NCBI GenBank assembly: GCA_020853795.1
Contig: JADYYF010000042.1
Span: 26,080 to 90,079 of the forward strand
Reading direction: 5' to 3'
From: Candidatus Zixiibacteriota bacterium
GTDB lineage: Bacteria > Zixibacteria > MSB-5A5 > CAIYYT01
DNA length: 64,000 nt
The notes below the pieces were generated by a model. That model searched no databases and had not been told where the DNA came from. It worked only from the letters and a program-made list of their open reading frames with translations. Within the stretch, counting starts at the first letter, position 1; every line of letters starts with the position of its first letter. Below are positions 45,611 to 54,203 of this stretch, piece by piece. The translations under genes were made by a program, and so were the position numbers.

Positions 45611-46273
45611 ATGGTTGAAAAGGTTGTTCTTGAGAAAAAGGTACTATCCGAAAACGACAAACTGGCGGCCGCCATTCGGACCGACTTGAAAGCACGCAAA
45701 ATCGCTGCACTCAATCTGGTCAGTTCACCCGGCTCCGGCAAGACCAGTCTGGTCGAGAAAACGATTCAGGCGCTTGGGGGCGAAATCAACATCGCTATCG
45801 TCGCCGGCGATGTCCAGACGGAAAACGATGCCAACCGCATTATCAAGGCGGGCGGCAAGCTGGTGCGGCCGATCATCACCGGCGGCGCCTGTCACCTCGA
45901 TGCGCGCATGATCACCCAGGCGCTTTCAGCCCTTGACCTCTCCGGCGTGCAGCTGCTAATCATCGAGAATGTCGGCAATCTAGTTTGCCCGGCGTCTTAC
46001 GATCTGGGCGAGGATATGAAGGTGGTGATTATGAGCACGACCGAAGGCGACGACAAACCGCTGAAGTACCCCGCCATGTACCGGCGTTCATCGGTGGTGG
46101 TGATAAACAAAATCGATCTGCTGGGGACTTCCGACTTCGATTTGCCGCGCGCAAAGGAAAACGCGCTGAAGATCAACGGCGATTTGAAGATTTTTGAGAC
46201 CTCATGCCGCGACGGCCGCGGGTTGACTCAGTGGTACGACTGGCTGCGACGGTTCGTTGCCGCCGCCAGATAG
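45611..46273 (+). CDS. hypB: Hydrogenase nickel incorporation GTPase HypB
   Basis: This G3E-family GTPase works with HypA in nickel insertion. The 220-residue product has the P-loop SSPGSGKTSL, the metal site GACHLDARM, and NKIDLLG for guanine recognition. It lacks both the CxxCGC nickel motif and any His-rich N-terminal stretch, so it is a minimal HypB without nickel storage. ATG 45611 (MVEKVVLEKK) begins the family homology; the frame is open 17 codons further upstream inside hypA. Co-transcribed with hypA. Confidence 0.95.
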   Translation: MVEKVVLEKKVLSENDKLAAAIRTDLKARKIAALNLVSSPGSGKTSLVEKTIQALGGEINIAIVAGDVQTENDANRIIKAGGKLVRPIITGGACHLDARMITQALSALDLSGVQLLIIENVGNLVCPASYDLGEDMKVVIMSTTEGDDKPLKYPAMYRRSSVVVINKIDLLGTSDFDLPRAKENALKINGDLKIFETSCRDGRGLTQWYDWLRRFVAAAR

Positions 46274-46287
46274 GCCTCTCTCGGACT

Positions 46288-47454
46288 TCACAGAGACATT
46301 TCTTCCGCTTGGAGCTGCCCCGCCAGCTGTCCGCAAGCCGCGGCGATGCTTCTCCCCTTTGGCGTCCGCAAGGTGACTGCCGGACAGCGCGGATAGAGGT
46401 ATTCCCGGAAACGGTCAATGGCGTCCTGCGTCGGAGTGCGGAAATCGTAAGGCGAAAACGGCGCCGGTCGTCTGGGGTCGCGCGCGCCCGTCCCGCGAAT
46501 TGCAGCCACCCGGCCCTTCTTGACTTCCTTAATCGGCGCGAGCGGTACCCCATCGGGGCGAATGATCGGATTGTACGGAATCAGATTGATTTTGCACGGC
46601 AGACGATTGGCGATGCGCGCGAGTTGCTGGGCACAAGCCATGGTGTCGGTGATTCCGGCGATGAGGATGTATTCCAGCGTGACGCGGTCACCCGCCTGCA
46701 GGACATAGGCGCGGCAGGCTTCGATTAACTCATCCAGCGGATTGTCGTTGGCGGCCGGGATCAGCCGCTCGCGCAGAGCTTGATTGGGGGCGTGCAACGA
46801 GAGCGCCAGGCCGGCTTTGAGCTTGTACTCCGTCAATTGCCGAATTTCGCGGATCAACCCGACCGTTGAGATTGTGAATCGTCGCGCGGAGAAACCGAGC
46901 CCCAACTCGGAGCTGATGATCTCGATCGATTCCAGCACGCTGTCGAGATTGAGGAGCGGCTCGCCCATCCCCATCATGACGACGTTGTTGAGTTCAAGAT
47001 CGCCGGTCAGCCGCTTGGCTAATACAAACTGGCCGACAATTTCGGCCGGCGTGAGATTGCGCTTGAAACCCAGCAGACCCGTCGCGCAGAACTTGCAGCC
47101 AATGGTACAGCCAACCTGGCTGGAGATGCAGAGAGTGAGCCGGCCGCGAATCGGGATCAATACCATTTCGACGCCGGCGCCGTCCCGCAGCTTGACCAAG
47201 AACTTGCGCGTGCCGTCTTCAGGGTCTTGCTGTTCGCGGACAATCTCGGGCAACTCGATTTTGTAGTGATCGGAGAGCTGATCGCGCAGCGTCCGGTTGA
47301 AGCTCGACATCTGCGCGAATTCGCCAACCTCTTTCTGGTAAACCCATTGGAAGAGTTGACGGCCGCGGTACGGTTTTTCGCCGTGACGCGCCATGAGTTC
47401 TTCCATTCCTTGAAGCGACAGGCCGAAAATGTTGATCTTTCTTGAGGTTGACAT
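46288..47454 (-). CDS. rlmN: 23S rRNA (adenine(2503)-C(2))-methyltransferase RlmN
   Basis: This radical-SAM enzyme methylates A2503 of 23S rRNA and A37 of some tRNAs. The 388-residue product has the cluster motif C116-x3-C120-x2-C123 (VGCTIGCKFCATG) and two further cysteines in the places of the methyl-carrying residues (TLC109 and AAC374GQL). ATG 47454 (MSTSRKINIF) is the family start; upstream frame is prfB promoter and reading-frame overlap. A perfect TATAAT lies 13 nt before the ATG and no ribosome site is visible. Divergent from prfB, convergent with hypB. Confidence 0.95.
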   Translation of the reverse strand: MSTSRKINIFGLSLQGMEELMARHGEKPYRGRQLFQWVYQKEVGEFAQMSSFNRTLRDQLSDHYKIELPEIVREQQDPEDGTRKFLVKLRDGAGVEMVLIPIRGRLTLCISSQVGCTIGCKFCATGLLGFKRNLTPAEIVGQFVLAKRLTGDLELNNVVMMGMGEPLLNLDSVLESIEIISSELGLGFSARRFTISTVGLIREIRQLTEYKLKAGLALSLHAPNQALRERLIPAANDNPLDELIEACRAYVLQAGDRVTLEYILIAGITDTMACAQQLARIANRLPCKINLIPYNPIIRPDGVPLAPIKEVKKGRVAAIRGTGARDPRRPAPFSPYDFRTPTQDAIDRFREYLYPRCPAVTLRTPKGRSIAAACGQLAGQLQAEEMSL

Positions 47455-47475
47455 AGTTCTACAAACAATTATACT
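47448..47475 (+). promoter_or_regulatory. Sigma-70 promoter of prfB
   Basis: Perfect TTGACA (47448-47453) and TATACT (47470-47475) are 16 nt apart, with a start near 47482. The -35 overlaps the rlmN start codon on the other strand. Confidence 0.7.
47468..47473 (-). promoter_or_regulatory. -10 element of rlmN, overlapping the prfB -10
   Basis: Minus-strand TATAAT (6 of 6 consensus) lies 13 nt before the rlmN ATG. A good -35 is not seen at 16-18 nt. It overlaps the prfB -10 by 4 nt. Confidence 0.5.
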
Positions 47476-47509
47476 TACGCGACTTGACCAAGAGGTTTTT
47501 GGAGGAGAA

Positions 47510-48596
47510 TTGGCGGAAGTCACTGCGATTGCGGAAATGTCTGAGCGGTTTGGGCGGCTGAAGGAGTTTCTTTGACCTCGACAAGAAGGCGGCGCGCGTA
47601 AAAGAGCTCGAGCAACAAACGGTTGCCGAGAATTTCTGGTCGAATCAGGCAAAGGCCCAGGGCGTACTCAAGGAAATCGCATTCGAGAAAAAATGGCTGG
47701 ATGAGACCGCCACGCTCGAAAAAGAGATCGCTGATTTGAGCTCCCTCGAGGAAATGGCCGTTGAAGAGCCGGAACTGCGCCGCGAATTCGAGGAACATTA
47801 CCAGTCAGTGCAGCAACGACTGGACGAGTTCGAGCTCAAGACCCTGCTTTCGGAACATGACGACCCCAACGACGCCATCCTCTCGATCCATCCCGGCGCC
47901 GGCGGCACCGAGTCGCAGGATTGGGCGCAGATGCTGCTGCGGCTTTATACCCGCTGGTGCGAACGGCACGGCTTTACGGCCGATTTGATTGACTACCAGG
48001 ATGGCGAGGAGGCCGGCATCAAGTCGGCGACGCTGGAAATCAAGGGCGACTACGCCTACGGCTACCTGAAGGCCGAATCGGGCGTGCATCGGCTGGTGCG
48101 CATCTCGCCGTTTGACGCCAACCAGCGACGACATACATCGTTTGCATCGGTCTTCGTCTTCCCGGAAGTTGGCGAAGACATCGAGATCGAGATCAAGCCG
48201 GATGATATCCGCATTGATACCTTTCGCGCCTCCGGCGCCGGCGGCCAGCACGTTAACAAAACTTCATCGGCCGTCCGCATTACCCATCTTCCCACCGGCA
48301 TCGTCGTCCAATGCCAGACCGAGCGCTCACAGATCAAGAATCGCGAGTCAGCTCTGAAAGTCCTCAAGGCTCGATTGTATCAGCGCGCGCGGGAAGAGGA
48401 AGACAAGAAGCTCGCAGAATATGCCAAGTCGAAGAAGAAGATCGAATGGGGCAGCCAGATTCGCTCATACGTGTTCCATCCCTATAACCTCGTGAAGGAT
48501 CATCGCACCGCGCATGAGACTTCGGACACCAGTCGGGTGATGGATGGCGATATTGATGGTTTTATCACTGCCTATCTGAACTGGAAAGATAGGTAG
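47510..48596 (+). CDS. prfB: Peptide chain release factor 2, with programmed +1 frameshift
   Basis: RF2 releases the peptide at UAA and UGA codons. Translation starts at TTG 47510 (behind GGAGGAG; ATG 47537 is an alternative in the same frame) and reads 21 codons to CTT at 47570-47572. There it meets an in-frame TGA (47573-47575) and continues in the +1 frame from GAC 47574 to the stop at 48596, about 361 residues. The tripeptide anticodon SPF (VRISPFDANQRRH) and the catalytic GGQ (GAGGQHVNKTSSAV) are both present. Internal Shine-Dalgarno-like AAGGAG stands 3 nt before CTT, the spacing of the classic E. coli site. The frameshift senses RF2 level itself. Confidence 0.95.
47561..47576 (+). promoter_or_regulatory. 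prfB autoregulatory frameshift site
   Basis: AAGGAG-TTT-CTT-TGA-C: Shine-Dalgarno-like hexamer, 3-nt spacer, slippery CTT and stop TGA followed by C. This is the same geometry as in E. coli prfB. Confidence 0.93.
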
Positions 48597-48608
48597 TCGG
48601 GAGGTTCT

Positions 48609-49604
48609 ATGTCGGTGTTGCAGAGTTTTCGTGATAAATCCAAGGCTTTAAAGCGGACGGTGGTCTATCCGGAAGGCGAAGAGCCGCGCTCAATTCAGGC
48701 GGCCAAGACGGTCCTGGCCGAAGCGTTGGCACAGGTGATTCTGGTCGGCGGCAAAGACAAGATTTCCGGACTGGCCAAGGAGCACGGCCTCGACTTGTCC
48801 AGGTGCACGGTCAGCGATCCGAATGCGTCCGACCTATTGAAAGATTTCGCGCATGAGCTCTACGAGCTTCGCAAAGCGAAAGGCATGACGCCGGAGGAGG
48901 CCGAGAAGACGATTCGGCAGCCGCTCTACTGGGGTGCAATGATGGTGCGCAAAGGCATGGCGCACGGCTCGGTTGCCGGCGCGATCAACACCACGGGCGA
49001 TGTCCTGCGCGCGGGGATTCACGTTGTCGGCCTGGCGCCGGGAATTACCGCCGTGTCGAGCTTTTTCCTCATGGTGCTGCCGGAGTTCATGGGAGAGAAG
49101 GAGAAGGTGTTCTTCTTCGCCGACAGCGCGGTGATTCCTAATCCCGACGTCGATCAGCTCGCAGCGATCGCGGTAGCGACCTCCCGCTCCTATCGCGCCC
49201 TGATGGGAGAGGAGCCGCGCGTAGCAATGCTGTCGTTCTCGACCAAAGGCTCGGCCAAGCATCCCGATTGCGACAAGGTTCTGGCCGCGCTCGCCAAGGT
49301 CAAACAGATCGAACCCAAGCTCATCGTCGACGGCGAACTGCAAGTTGACGCCGCGATCATTCCCAAGGTGCAGCAGTCGAAAGCCCCGCAATCACCGTTA
49401 GCCGGCAAAGCCAACGTACTCATCTTCCCCGACCTCGACGCCGGTAATATCGCTTATAAGCTGGTGCAGCGGATGGCCAAGGCCGACGCCATCGGCCCGA
49501 TCGTGCAGGGCATGGCCAGGCCGGTCAATGACCTGTCGCGCGGCTGTTCGGCGGAAGACATCGTCAATGTCACGGCGATTGCCATGACCATGACCGGGAT
49601 TTAG
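48609..49604 (+). CDS. pta: Phosphate acyltransferase (phosphotransacetylase family)
   Basis: This enzyme interconverts acetyl-CoA (or butyryl-CoA) and acyl phosphate. The 331-residue single-domain form has the PTA/PTB family sequence, including RTVVYPEGEEPRSIQAA, FFADSAVIPNPDVDQLAAI, VLIFPDLDAGNIAYKLVQRM and the C-terminal PVNDLSRGCSAEDIVN. A GGGAGG site precedes the ATG, 12 nt after prfB. No ackA is adjacent. Acetyl-CoA is the most likely substrate, but butyryl-CoA is possible. Confidence 0.92.
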   Translation: MSVLQSFRDKSKALKRTVVYPEGEEPRSIQAAKTVLAEALAQVILVGGKDKISGLAKEHGLDLSRCTVSDPNASDLLKDFAHELYELRKAKGMTPEEAEKTIRQPLYWGAMMVRKGMAHGSVAGAINTTGDVLRAGIHVVGLAPGITAVSSFFLMVLPEFMGEKEKVFFFADSAVIPNPDVDQLAAIAVATSRSYRALMGEEPRVAMLSFSTKGSAKHPDCDKVLAALAKVKQIEPKLIVDGELQVDAAIIPKVQQSKAPQSPLAGKANVLIFPDLDAGNIAYKLVQRMAKADAIGPIVQGMARPVNDLSRGCSAEDIVNVTAIAMTMTGI

Positions 49605-49729
49605 CCGGCACGAACGACTTTGCAGGTAGCGGCTTCGGCCTCACCGACATCACCGGCGGCGGCTCGCGCTTGCGGGCCGCCGCAAACGTGCAAGTTCGTT
49701 GTGCGTAGAATACGTTTGAAGGAGAACTG

Positions 49730-50005
49730 ATGCCGACTTACTGGTACCGTTGTCAGACGTGCAGTCACGAGTTCGAAGAGTTTCAGAGGATGTCTGATCC
49801 TCCCCTGCGTGAGTGCCCGAAATGCGGCGGTGTGGTGATGCGCGTTATCACCGGCGGCGCGGGGCTGCTGTTCAAAGGGTCAGGCTTCTACATCACCGAT
49901 TACCGCAGCGAATCTTACAAGAAAGCCGCCAGCGCCGACAGCAGTTCGGCCAGTTCGTCTTCAAGCGCGAGCGGCGACAGCAAGCCCAAGAGCAAGTCGG
50001 AGTGA
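49730..50005 (+). CDS. FmdB-family zinc ribbon protein
   Basis: The 91-residue protein has the FmdB N-terminal zinc ribbon with two CxxC pairs (YRCQTCSHEFEEFQ and RECPKCGG), the sequence GSGFYITDYR, and a low-complexity Ser/Lys tail. Such proteins are predicted regulators or zinc-binding factors; the role is not established. The ATG is set by a GGAG site. Its stop forms a GTGA overlap with the following oxidase gene. Confidence 0.9.
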   Translation: MPTYWYRCQTCSHEFEEFQRMSDPPLRECPKCGGVVMRVITGGAGLLFKGSGFYITDYRSESYKKAASADSSSASSSSSASGDSKPKSKSE

Positions 50006-51390
50006 CGCTGGCTTCCCGTTACGATGTCGATGACCGGTTCATCCTCGAACTGGCGCAGGTTGTCGGGACCGAAAACGTGCACTGCGAAGGAGCATTCTAT
50101 GATGAGTGCTCCCACGACGCCACCGAGATTATCCGGCCGCCGGTGGCCGCCATCGCGGTCAACGAGGCCGCACAGATTCCAGCCGTCCTGCGGATCGCGA
50201 CCCGATACGGCATTCCGGTAATTGCTCGCGGCGCCGGCACCGGCTATACGGGGGGTGCCGTCGCTGAATACGGCGGCATCGTCGTCTCGCTGGCGAATCT
50301 CAATCGGATTCTTGATCTTGACACCGGGCGGAAACTGGCCATCGTCGAGCCCGGGGTGATTACACAGACTCTCGCGGATGCAGCCGCGGGCAAGGGATTG
50401 TTCTACCCCCCTGATCCGGCCAGCGTCAAGGAATGCAGCCTCGGCGGCAACATCGCTGAATGTGCCGGCGGTCTGCGCTGCAAGAAGTATGGCCTGACCA
50501 AGGATTATGTACTCGGACTCGAAGGCTACTCCGCTGACGGCGAACTGGTCCAAACCGGGTGCTTCCTTCCGCAGCAGACTTACGATCTCGGCTCCCTGTT
50601 ACTCGGCTCCGAAGGGACACTGGCATTCATCACTCGCATTGCCCTGCAACTAATTGAACCACCGCAAACTCGTCGCACGTTTTTCGCGGCCTACGAAAGC
50701 CCGACCGCCGCCGCCGAGGTCGTTGCCGCCATCATGGCTGCCGGAGTCGTTCCCGCCGTGCTGGAGTTCATGGACGGTGATGCGATCAAGTGTACCCACG
50801 AATACCTGCAGTGGCCCGCAACGAGCCCTGTCGCCGCTGCGCTTTTAGTAGAAGTTGACGGCAATGCGACCGAAGTGGAACGCGATGCTGCTGTCGTCAT
50901 TGAAATCATGCGGCGCCTTCGGCCGACCCAATTTGAGGAGACTGCCGATCCGGCGCGCCGTGATCATCTTTGGACCCTGCGGCGCTCGATCTCCAAGGCC
51001 ATCACGGCGGCAGCGACGTTGCGCGTTTCCGAGGATATCGTGGTGCCACCCTCTCGGCTGCCAACGGTTGTCACTGCCCTGCCCGACTTCGCACGCCGCC
51101 ACTCGTTGCGGGTGAATTCCTTCGGGCACGCCGGCGACGGCAATCTCCACGTCAATTTTCTGGCCGGCGACGACCTGCCTGCCACGCGCGCGCGCATCCA
51201 TGAAGCGGTCGTCGAGCTGTTCAAGCTAACGATCGCACTCGACGGCACGATTTCCGGCGAGCATGGCATCGGCACGACCAAGAAAGATTATCTGCCGCTT
51301 GAAGTGGCTGACCCAACGTTGGAGCTTTTTCGTCGAGTCAAGCGCGCCTTCGATCCCACCGGCTTACTCAATCCGGGCAAAATATTCTGA
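50002..51390 (+). CDS. FAD-linked oxidase, GlcD/D-lactate dehydrogenase type
   Basis: The 462-residue flavoenzyme has the PCMH-type FAD-binding domain (VIARGAGTGYTGGAVAEYGG, PPDPASVKECSLGGNIAE) and the cap/substrate domain ending in DGTISGEHGIGTTKKDYL and GLLNPGKIF. It matches the GlcD subunit of glycolate oxidase or a bacterial D-lactate dehydrogenase, which oxidise 2-hydroxy acids at the membrane side. No GlcE or GlcF partner follows, so a single-subunit D-2-hydroxyacid dehydrogenase is possible. GTG 50002 forms a 4-nt overlap with the FmdB gene; the open frame further upstream is out-of-frame FmdB. Confidence 0.9.
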   Translation: MTLASRYDVDDRFILELAQVVGTENVHCEGAFYDECSHDATEIIRPPVAAIAVNEAAQIPAVLRIATRYGIPVIARGAGTGYTGGAVAEYGGIVVSLANLNRILDLDTGRKLAIVEPGVITQTLADAAAGKGLFYPPDPASVKECSLGGNIAECAGGLRCKKYGLTKDYVLGLEGYSADGELVQTGCFLPQQTYDLGSLLLGSEGTLAFITRIALQLIEPPQTRRTFFAAYESPTAAAEVVAAIMAAGVVPAVLEFMDGDAIKCTHEYLQWPATSPVAAALLVEVDGNATEVERDAAVVIEIMRRLRPTQFEETADPARRDHLWTLRRSISKAITAAATLRVSEDIVVPPSRLPTVVTALPDFARRHSLRVNSFGHAGDGNLHVNFLAGDDLPATRARIHEAVVELFKLTIALDGTISGEHGIGTTKKDYLPLEVADPTLELFRRVKRAFDPTGLLNPGKIF

Positions 51391-51482
51391 ACCCATAGAG
51401 TATCGGCGCAGCATTTTTAATAGCTCGTCACCGGTCATTTAGTATCTTTGCCGAAGCGTGAATCGCCGCCTTGGAGGTGTTG

Positions 51483-52358
51483 ATGCGACGGCTGATTATT
51501 ATTCCCATCTTGATCGTCCTTTCACTCGTTCTCGTCTATCTCATCTATAACCGCCAGCAGTCCAGCCTGCTGTCGCCGGACCTGATTTACTCTTCCGGAA
51601 CCGTCGAAGCCAACACCGTCACGATTGCCGCGCAGATCGCCGGCAAGGTCCTCGAAAGGCGCGTTGACAAGGGTGATTTCATCCAACCGGGAGATACGCT
51701 TGTCATCATCGAGCGCGAGTTGCTTGATGCCCGGCGCGAGGAGTTGAATGCCACGAGAAGTGCCACGCAGGATGAATTGGCTGCCGCCCGCATCGATTGG
51801 GCGAACTCGCGCCGCAATCTTGACCGTCTGCGCCAGGCTTACGATGCCGGTTCGATTCCCAAGCGCAACTACGATGACCTCCAGACCGCCGTTGAGGCCG
51901 GCACGCGCCGCATCGCAGCGCTCGAAGCCAGGCTGCAATCCATCGACGCCCAAGAACAGTCGTTGAATGTACAGATCGGGTATACCACGGTGCTCGCAAC
52001 CGTAACCGGGTTCGTCCAGTCGGCGCCGATTGAAGTCGGGGAACTCGCGGCTGCCGGCGCGACGCTCTTCGAAATCGTCGATCTCAGCGACACCTGGGTT
52101 GAGATCTACGTTAACGAAACCGAGATTCCTAATGTTCATCTCGGCGACAGCGCCAAAGTTCACCTGGATTCGCAACCGGAACAGCCGGTCACTGGAACCG
52201 TCTCGTTTATCTCACAGCGAGCCGAATTTACGCCCAAGAACGTGCAAACCCGCAAGGAGCGCATCAAGCTGGTGTTCGCGGTGCGGGTCAAAGTGGACAA
52301 CCGCGACGGCCGCTTCAAACCGGGATTGCCGGTCGACGTCTATCTGAAGAAGTCATGA
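51483..52358 (+). CDS. HlyD/YbhG-like periplasmic adaptor protein
   Basis: The 291-residue membrane-fusion protein has an N-terminal membrane anchor (LIIIPILIVLSLVLVYLIY), a lipoyl-like first half (GTVEANTVTIAAQIAGKV), a coiled-coil hairpin (about 75-155) and the second lipoyl/beta-barrel half (TVTGFVQSAPIEVGELAAAG). It bridges the inner-membrane ABC exporter to an outer-membrane channel. A GGAGG site decides ATG 51483. It is the first of five overlapping genes, like YbhG in E. coli YbhGFSR. No TolC-like gene is nearby. Confidence 0.9.
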   Translation: MRRLIIIPILIVLSLVLVYLIYNRQQSSLLSPDLIYSSGTVEANTVTIAAQIAGKVLERRVDKGDFIQPGDTLVIIERELLDARREELNATRSATQDELAAARIDWANSRRNLDRLRQAYDAGSIPKRNYDDLQTAVEAGTRRIAALEARLQSIDAQEQSLNVQIGYTTVLATVTGFVQSAPIEVGELAAAGATLFEIVDLSDTWVEIYVNETEIPNVHLGDSAKVHLDSQPEQPVTGTVSFISQRAEFTPKNVQTRKERIKLVFAVRVKVDNRDGRFKPGLPVDVYLKKS

Positions 52359-53281
52359 CCACCGCCGCAATCGCGGTGCGCAACCTGCGCAAAGACTACG
52401 CACAAACGCGCGCCCTCAAGGATATCAACCTCGAACTCCCCGCCGGCGAGATCGTCGCGATCGTCGGCCCCGACGGCGCCGGCAAGACGACGCTGCTGCG
52501 CATCCTGGCAGGCATCCTGGCATTCGATGCCGGGGAGATCACGCTGCTGGGGGAATCGCTCACGGCGCAAAGGCACAAACACCGTCCGACCATCGGCTAC
52601 ATGCCGCAGCGCTTCGGGCTCTACGAAGACCTCACGGTTCAAGAGAACGTCGACTTCTTCGCTGATTTGTTTTTGGTACGCGGCGCGGAGCGGCGCGCTC
52701 GCATCAAGCGCCTGCTCGAATTCTCGCGCATGGATCGGTTCACCGAGCGCCTGGCAAGGAATCTCTCCGGCGGGATGAAGCAGAAACTGGGGCTGGCTTG
52801 CGCTCTCGTGCATAACCCGCCGATCCTGCTTCTGGACGAACCAACAAACGGCGTCGATCCGGTTTCGCGTCGTGAGTTCTGGCGGCTGCTCTACGATCTG
52901 AACCGCGAAGGCACGACCGTCGTCATCAGTTCCTCATACATGGATGAGGCCGAGCGGGCCGGCCGCTTCGTGCTGTTGCACGACGGGACGATCATCAGTG
53001 CGGGCATTCCTACAGAGGTTCGTCGCGACTTTCCCCGGGAGGTCTATGAATTGGCATCGGACAATGCCCGCGAGTTGAAAGCGGCGCTGGTCCTGCGGCC
53101 CGAGTTCGAGTCGGTGGTGCTGTTCGGACGCAGTTTGCATCTGGCGGCCGCCCCGGGATTTTCGCCCGAGCGGATCGCAGCCGCCGTCAAAACTGCCGGC
53201 GGGTCGGTCGAGCACTTGCGTCGCATTACGCCGTCTTTCGAGGACATCTACATCGGCCTGGCCCGGAGGCCGCATGAGTGA
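52355..53281 (+). CDS. ABC exporter ATP-binding protein, first of two
   Basis: The 308-residue ATPase has Walker A GPDGAGKT (38-45), signature LSGGMKQ (137-143) and Walker B LLLDEPTNGVDP. It is equivalent to the N-terminal half of E. coli YbhF. Start overlaps the adaptor stop by 4 nt (ATGA). In E. coli the two ATPase halves are one protein; here they are separate genes. Confidence 0.9.
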   Translation: MTTAAIAVRNLRKDYAQTRALKDINLELPAGEIVAIVGPDGAGKTTLLRILAGILAFDAGEITLLGESLTAQRHKHRPTIGYMPQRFGLYEDLTVQENVDFFADLFLVRGAERRARIKRLLEFSRMDRFTERLARNLSGGMKQKLGLACALVHNPPILLLDEPTNGVDPVSRREFWRLLYDLNREGTTVVISSSYMDEAERAGRFVLLHDGTIISAGIPTEVRRDFPREVYELASDNARELKAALVLRPEFESVVLFGRSLHLAAAPGFSPERIAAAVKTAGGSVEHLRRITPSFEDIYIGLARRPHE

Positions 53282-54203
53282 TTGGGCGGTCGACGTCACC
53301 AATTTGCGCCGCACCTTCGGCAAGTTTGTCGCCGTGAATGACATTTCTTTTCAGGTCAAGCGCGGCGAAATCTTCGGTTTTCTCGGTCCCAACGGCGCCG
53401 GCAAGTCGACGACAATCCGGATGCTGTGCGGGCTGCTCAAGCCCTCCGGCGGTTTCGGCACCGTCGCCGGCTTCGACATTATGCGCGAATCGGAACGCAT
53501 CAAATCGCGCATCGGTTACATGTCGCAGAAATTCTCGCTGTATCAGACGTTGACCGTTGAAGAAAATCTGAATTTCTATGCCGGCGTCTACCTGATGGAC
53601 CGCGACCGACACGAGCAGACCAAGCAGCGTTTCTGGAGCGAAACGACGCTGGGTGGAGTGCGCGATCGCCTGGTGGTGGAATTGCCGGCTGGAACGCGCC
53701 AACTACTGGCGCTGTTCTGCGCGATTCAGCATGAACCCGAAATCATCTTCCTCGACGAACCCACGGCCGGAGTTGATCCGATGTCGCGCCGTTATTTCTG
53801 GGAGCAAATCAATGCCCTCGCAGCGCGCGGGGTCACGATCTTCGTGACAACACACTATCTGGATGAGGCGGAAGAATGTCATCGGATTGCCATGATTTTC
53901 AACGGCCGGCTGGCCGCCATCGGACGACCGCAAGAACTCAAACAGGAGCGATTCAGCGGAACGATCTACAGCTTTCACTCGACATCGCCGTGGGAATCGG
54001 CCGACCGCTTGCGCCAGTTGTTCGGAGTGGATGACGTTGCGCTCTTCGGTTCCGAGCTGCATGTAACGTTGGCTCCCACTGCCGATGTCGAGAGTCTTGC
54101 TGCCCGGATACGCGAAATCGATGCCGGCGCCGCTGCGATGGTGCGCTCCGGCGCAACCCTGGAAGACTTGTTTATCGCGCTGATCAAGGAGGGCGCACAG
54201 TGA
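53274..54203 (+). CDS. ABC exporter ATP-binding protein, second of two
   Basis: The 309-residue ATPase has an intact Walker A GPNGAGKST and Walker B IIFLDEPTAGVDP. Its signature motif is replaced by ELPAGTRQ (136-143). Similar LP-x-G-x-x-Q variants are recalled from the C-terminal halves of YbhF-type ATPases, so the pair probably works as an asymmetric heterodimer. Start overlaps the first ATPase by 8 nt. Confidence 0.9.
   Translation: MSDWAVDVTNLRRTFGKFVAVNDISFQVKRGEIFGFLGPNGAGKSTTIRMLCGLLKPSGGFGTVAGFDIMRESERIKSRIGYMSQKFSLYQTLTVEENLNFYAGVYLMDRDRHEQTKQRFWSETTLGGVRDRLVVELPAGTRQLLALFCAIQHEPEIIFLDEPTAGVDPMSRRYFWEQINALAARGVTIFVTTHYLDEAEECHRIAMIFNGRLAAIGRPQELKQERFSGTIYSFHSTSPWESADRLRQLFGVDDVALFGSELHVTLAPTADVESLAARIREIDAGAAAMVRSGATLEDLFIALIKEGAQ

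Noticed and set aside
47736..48596. RF2 starting at an internal ATG without frameshift
   Set aside because: Conserved N-terminal residues lie upstream in the +1 frame joined through a textbook CTT-TGA-C site, so the longer frameshifted gene is far more likely.
49605..49729. Sigma-54 promoter between pta and the FmdB gene
   Set aside because: GGCAC and TTGC are present but 8 nt apart, not 5.
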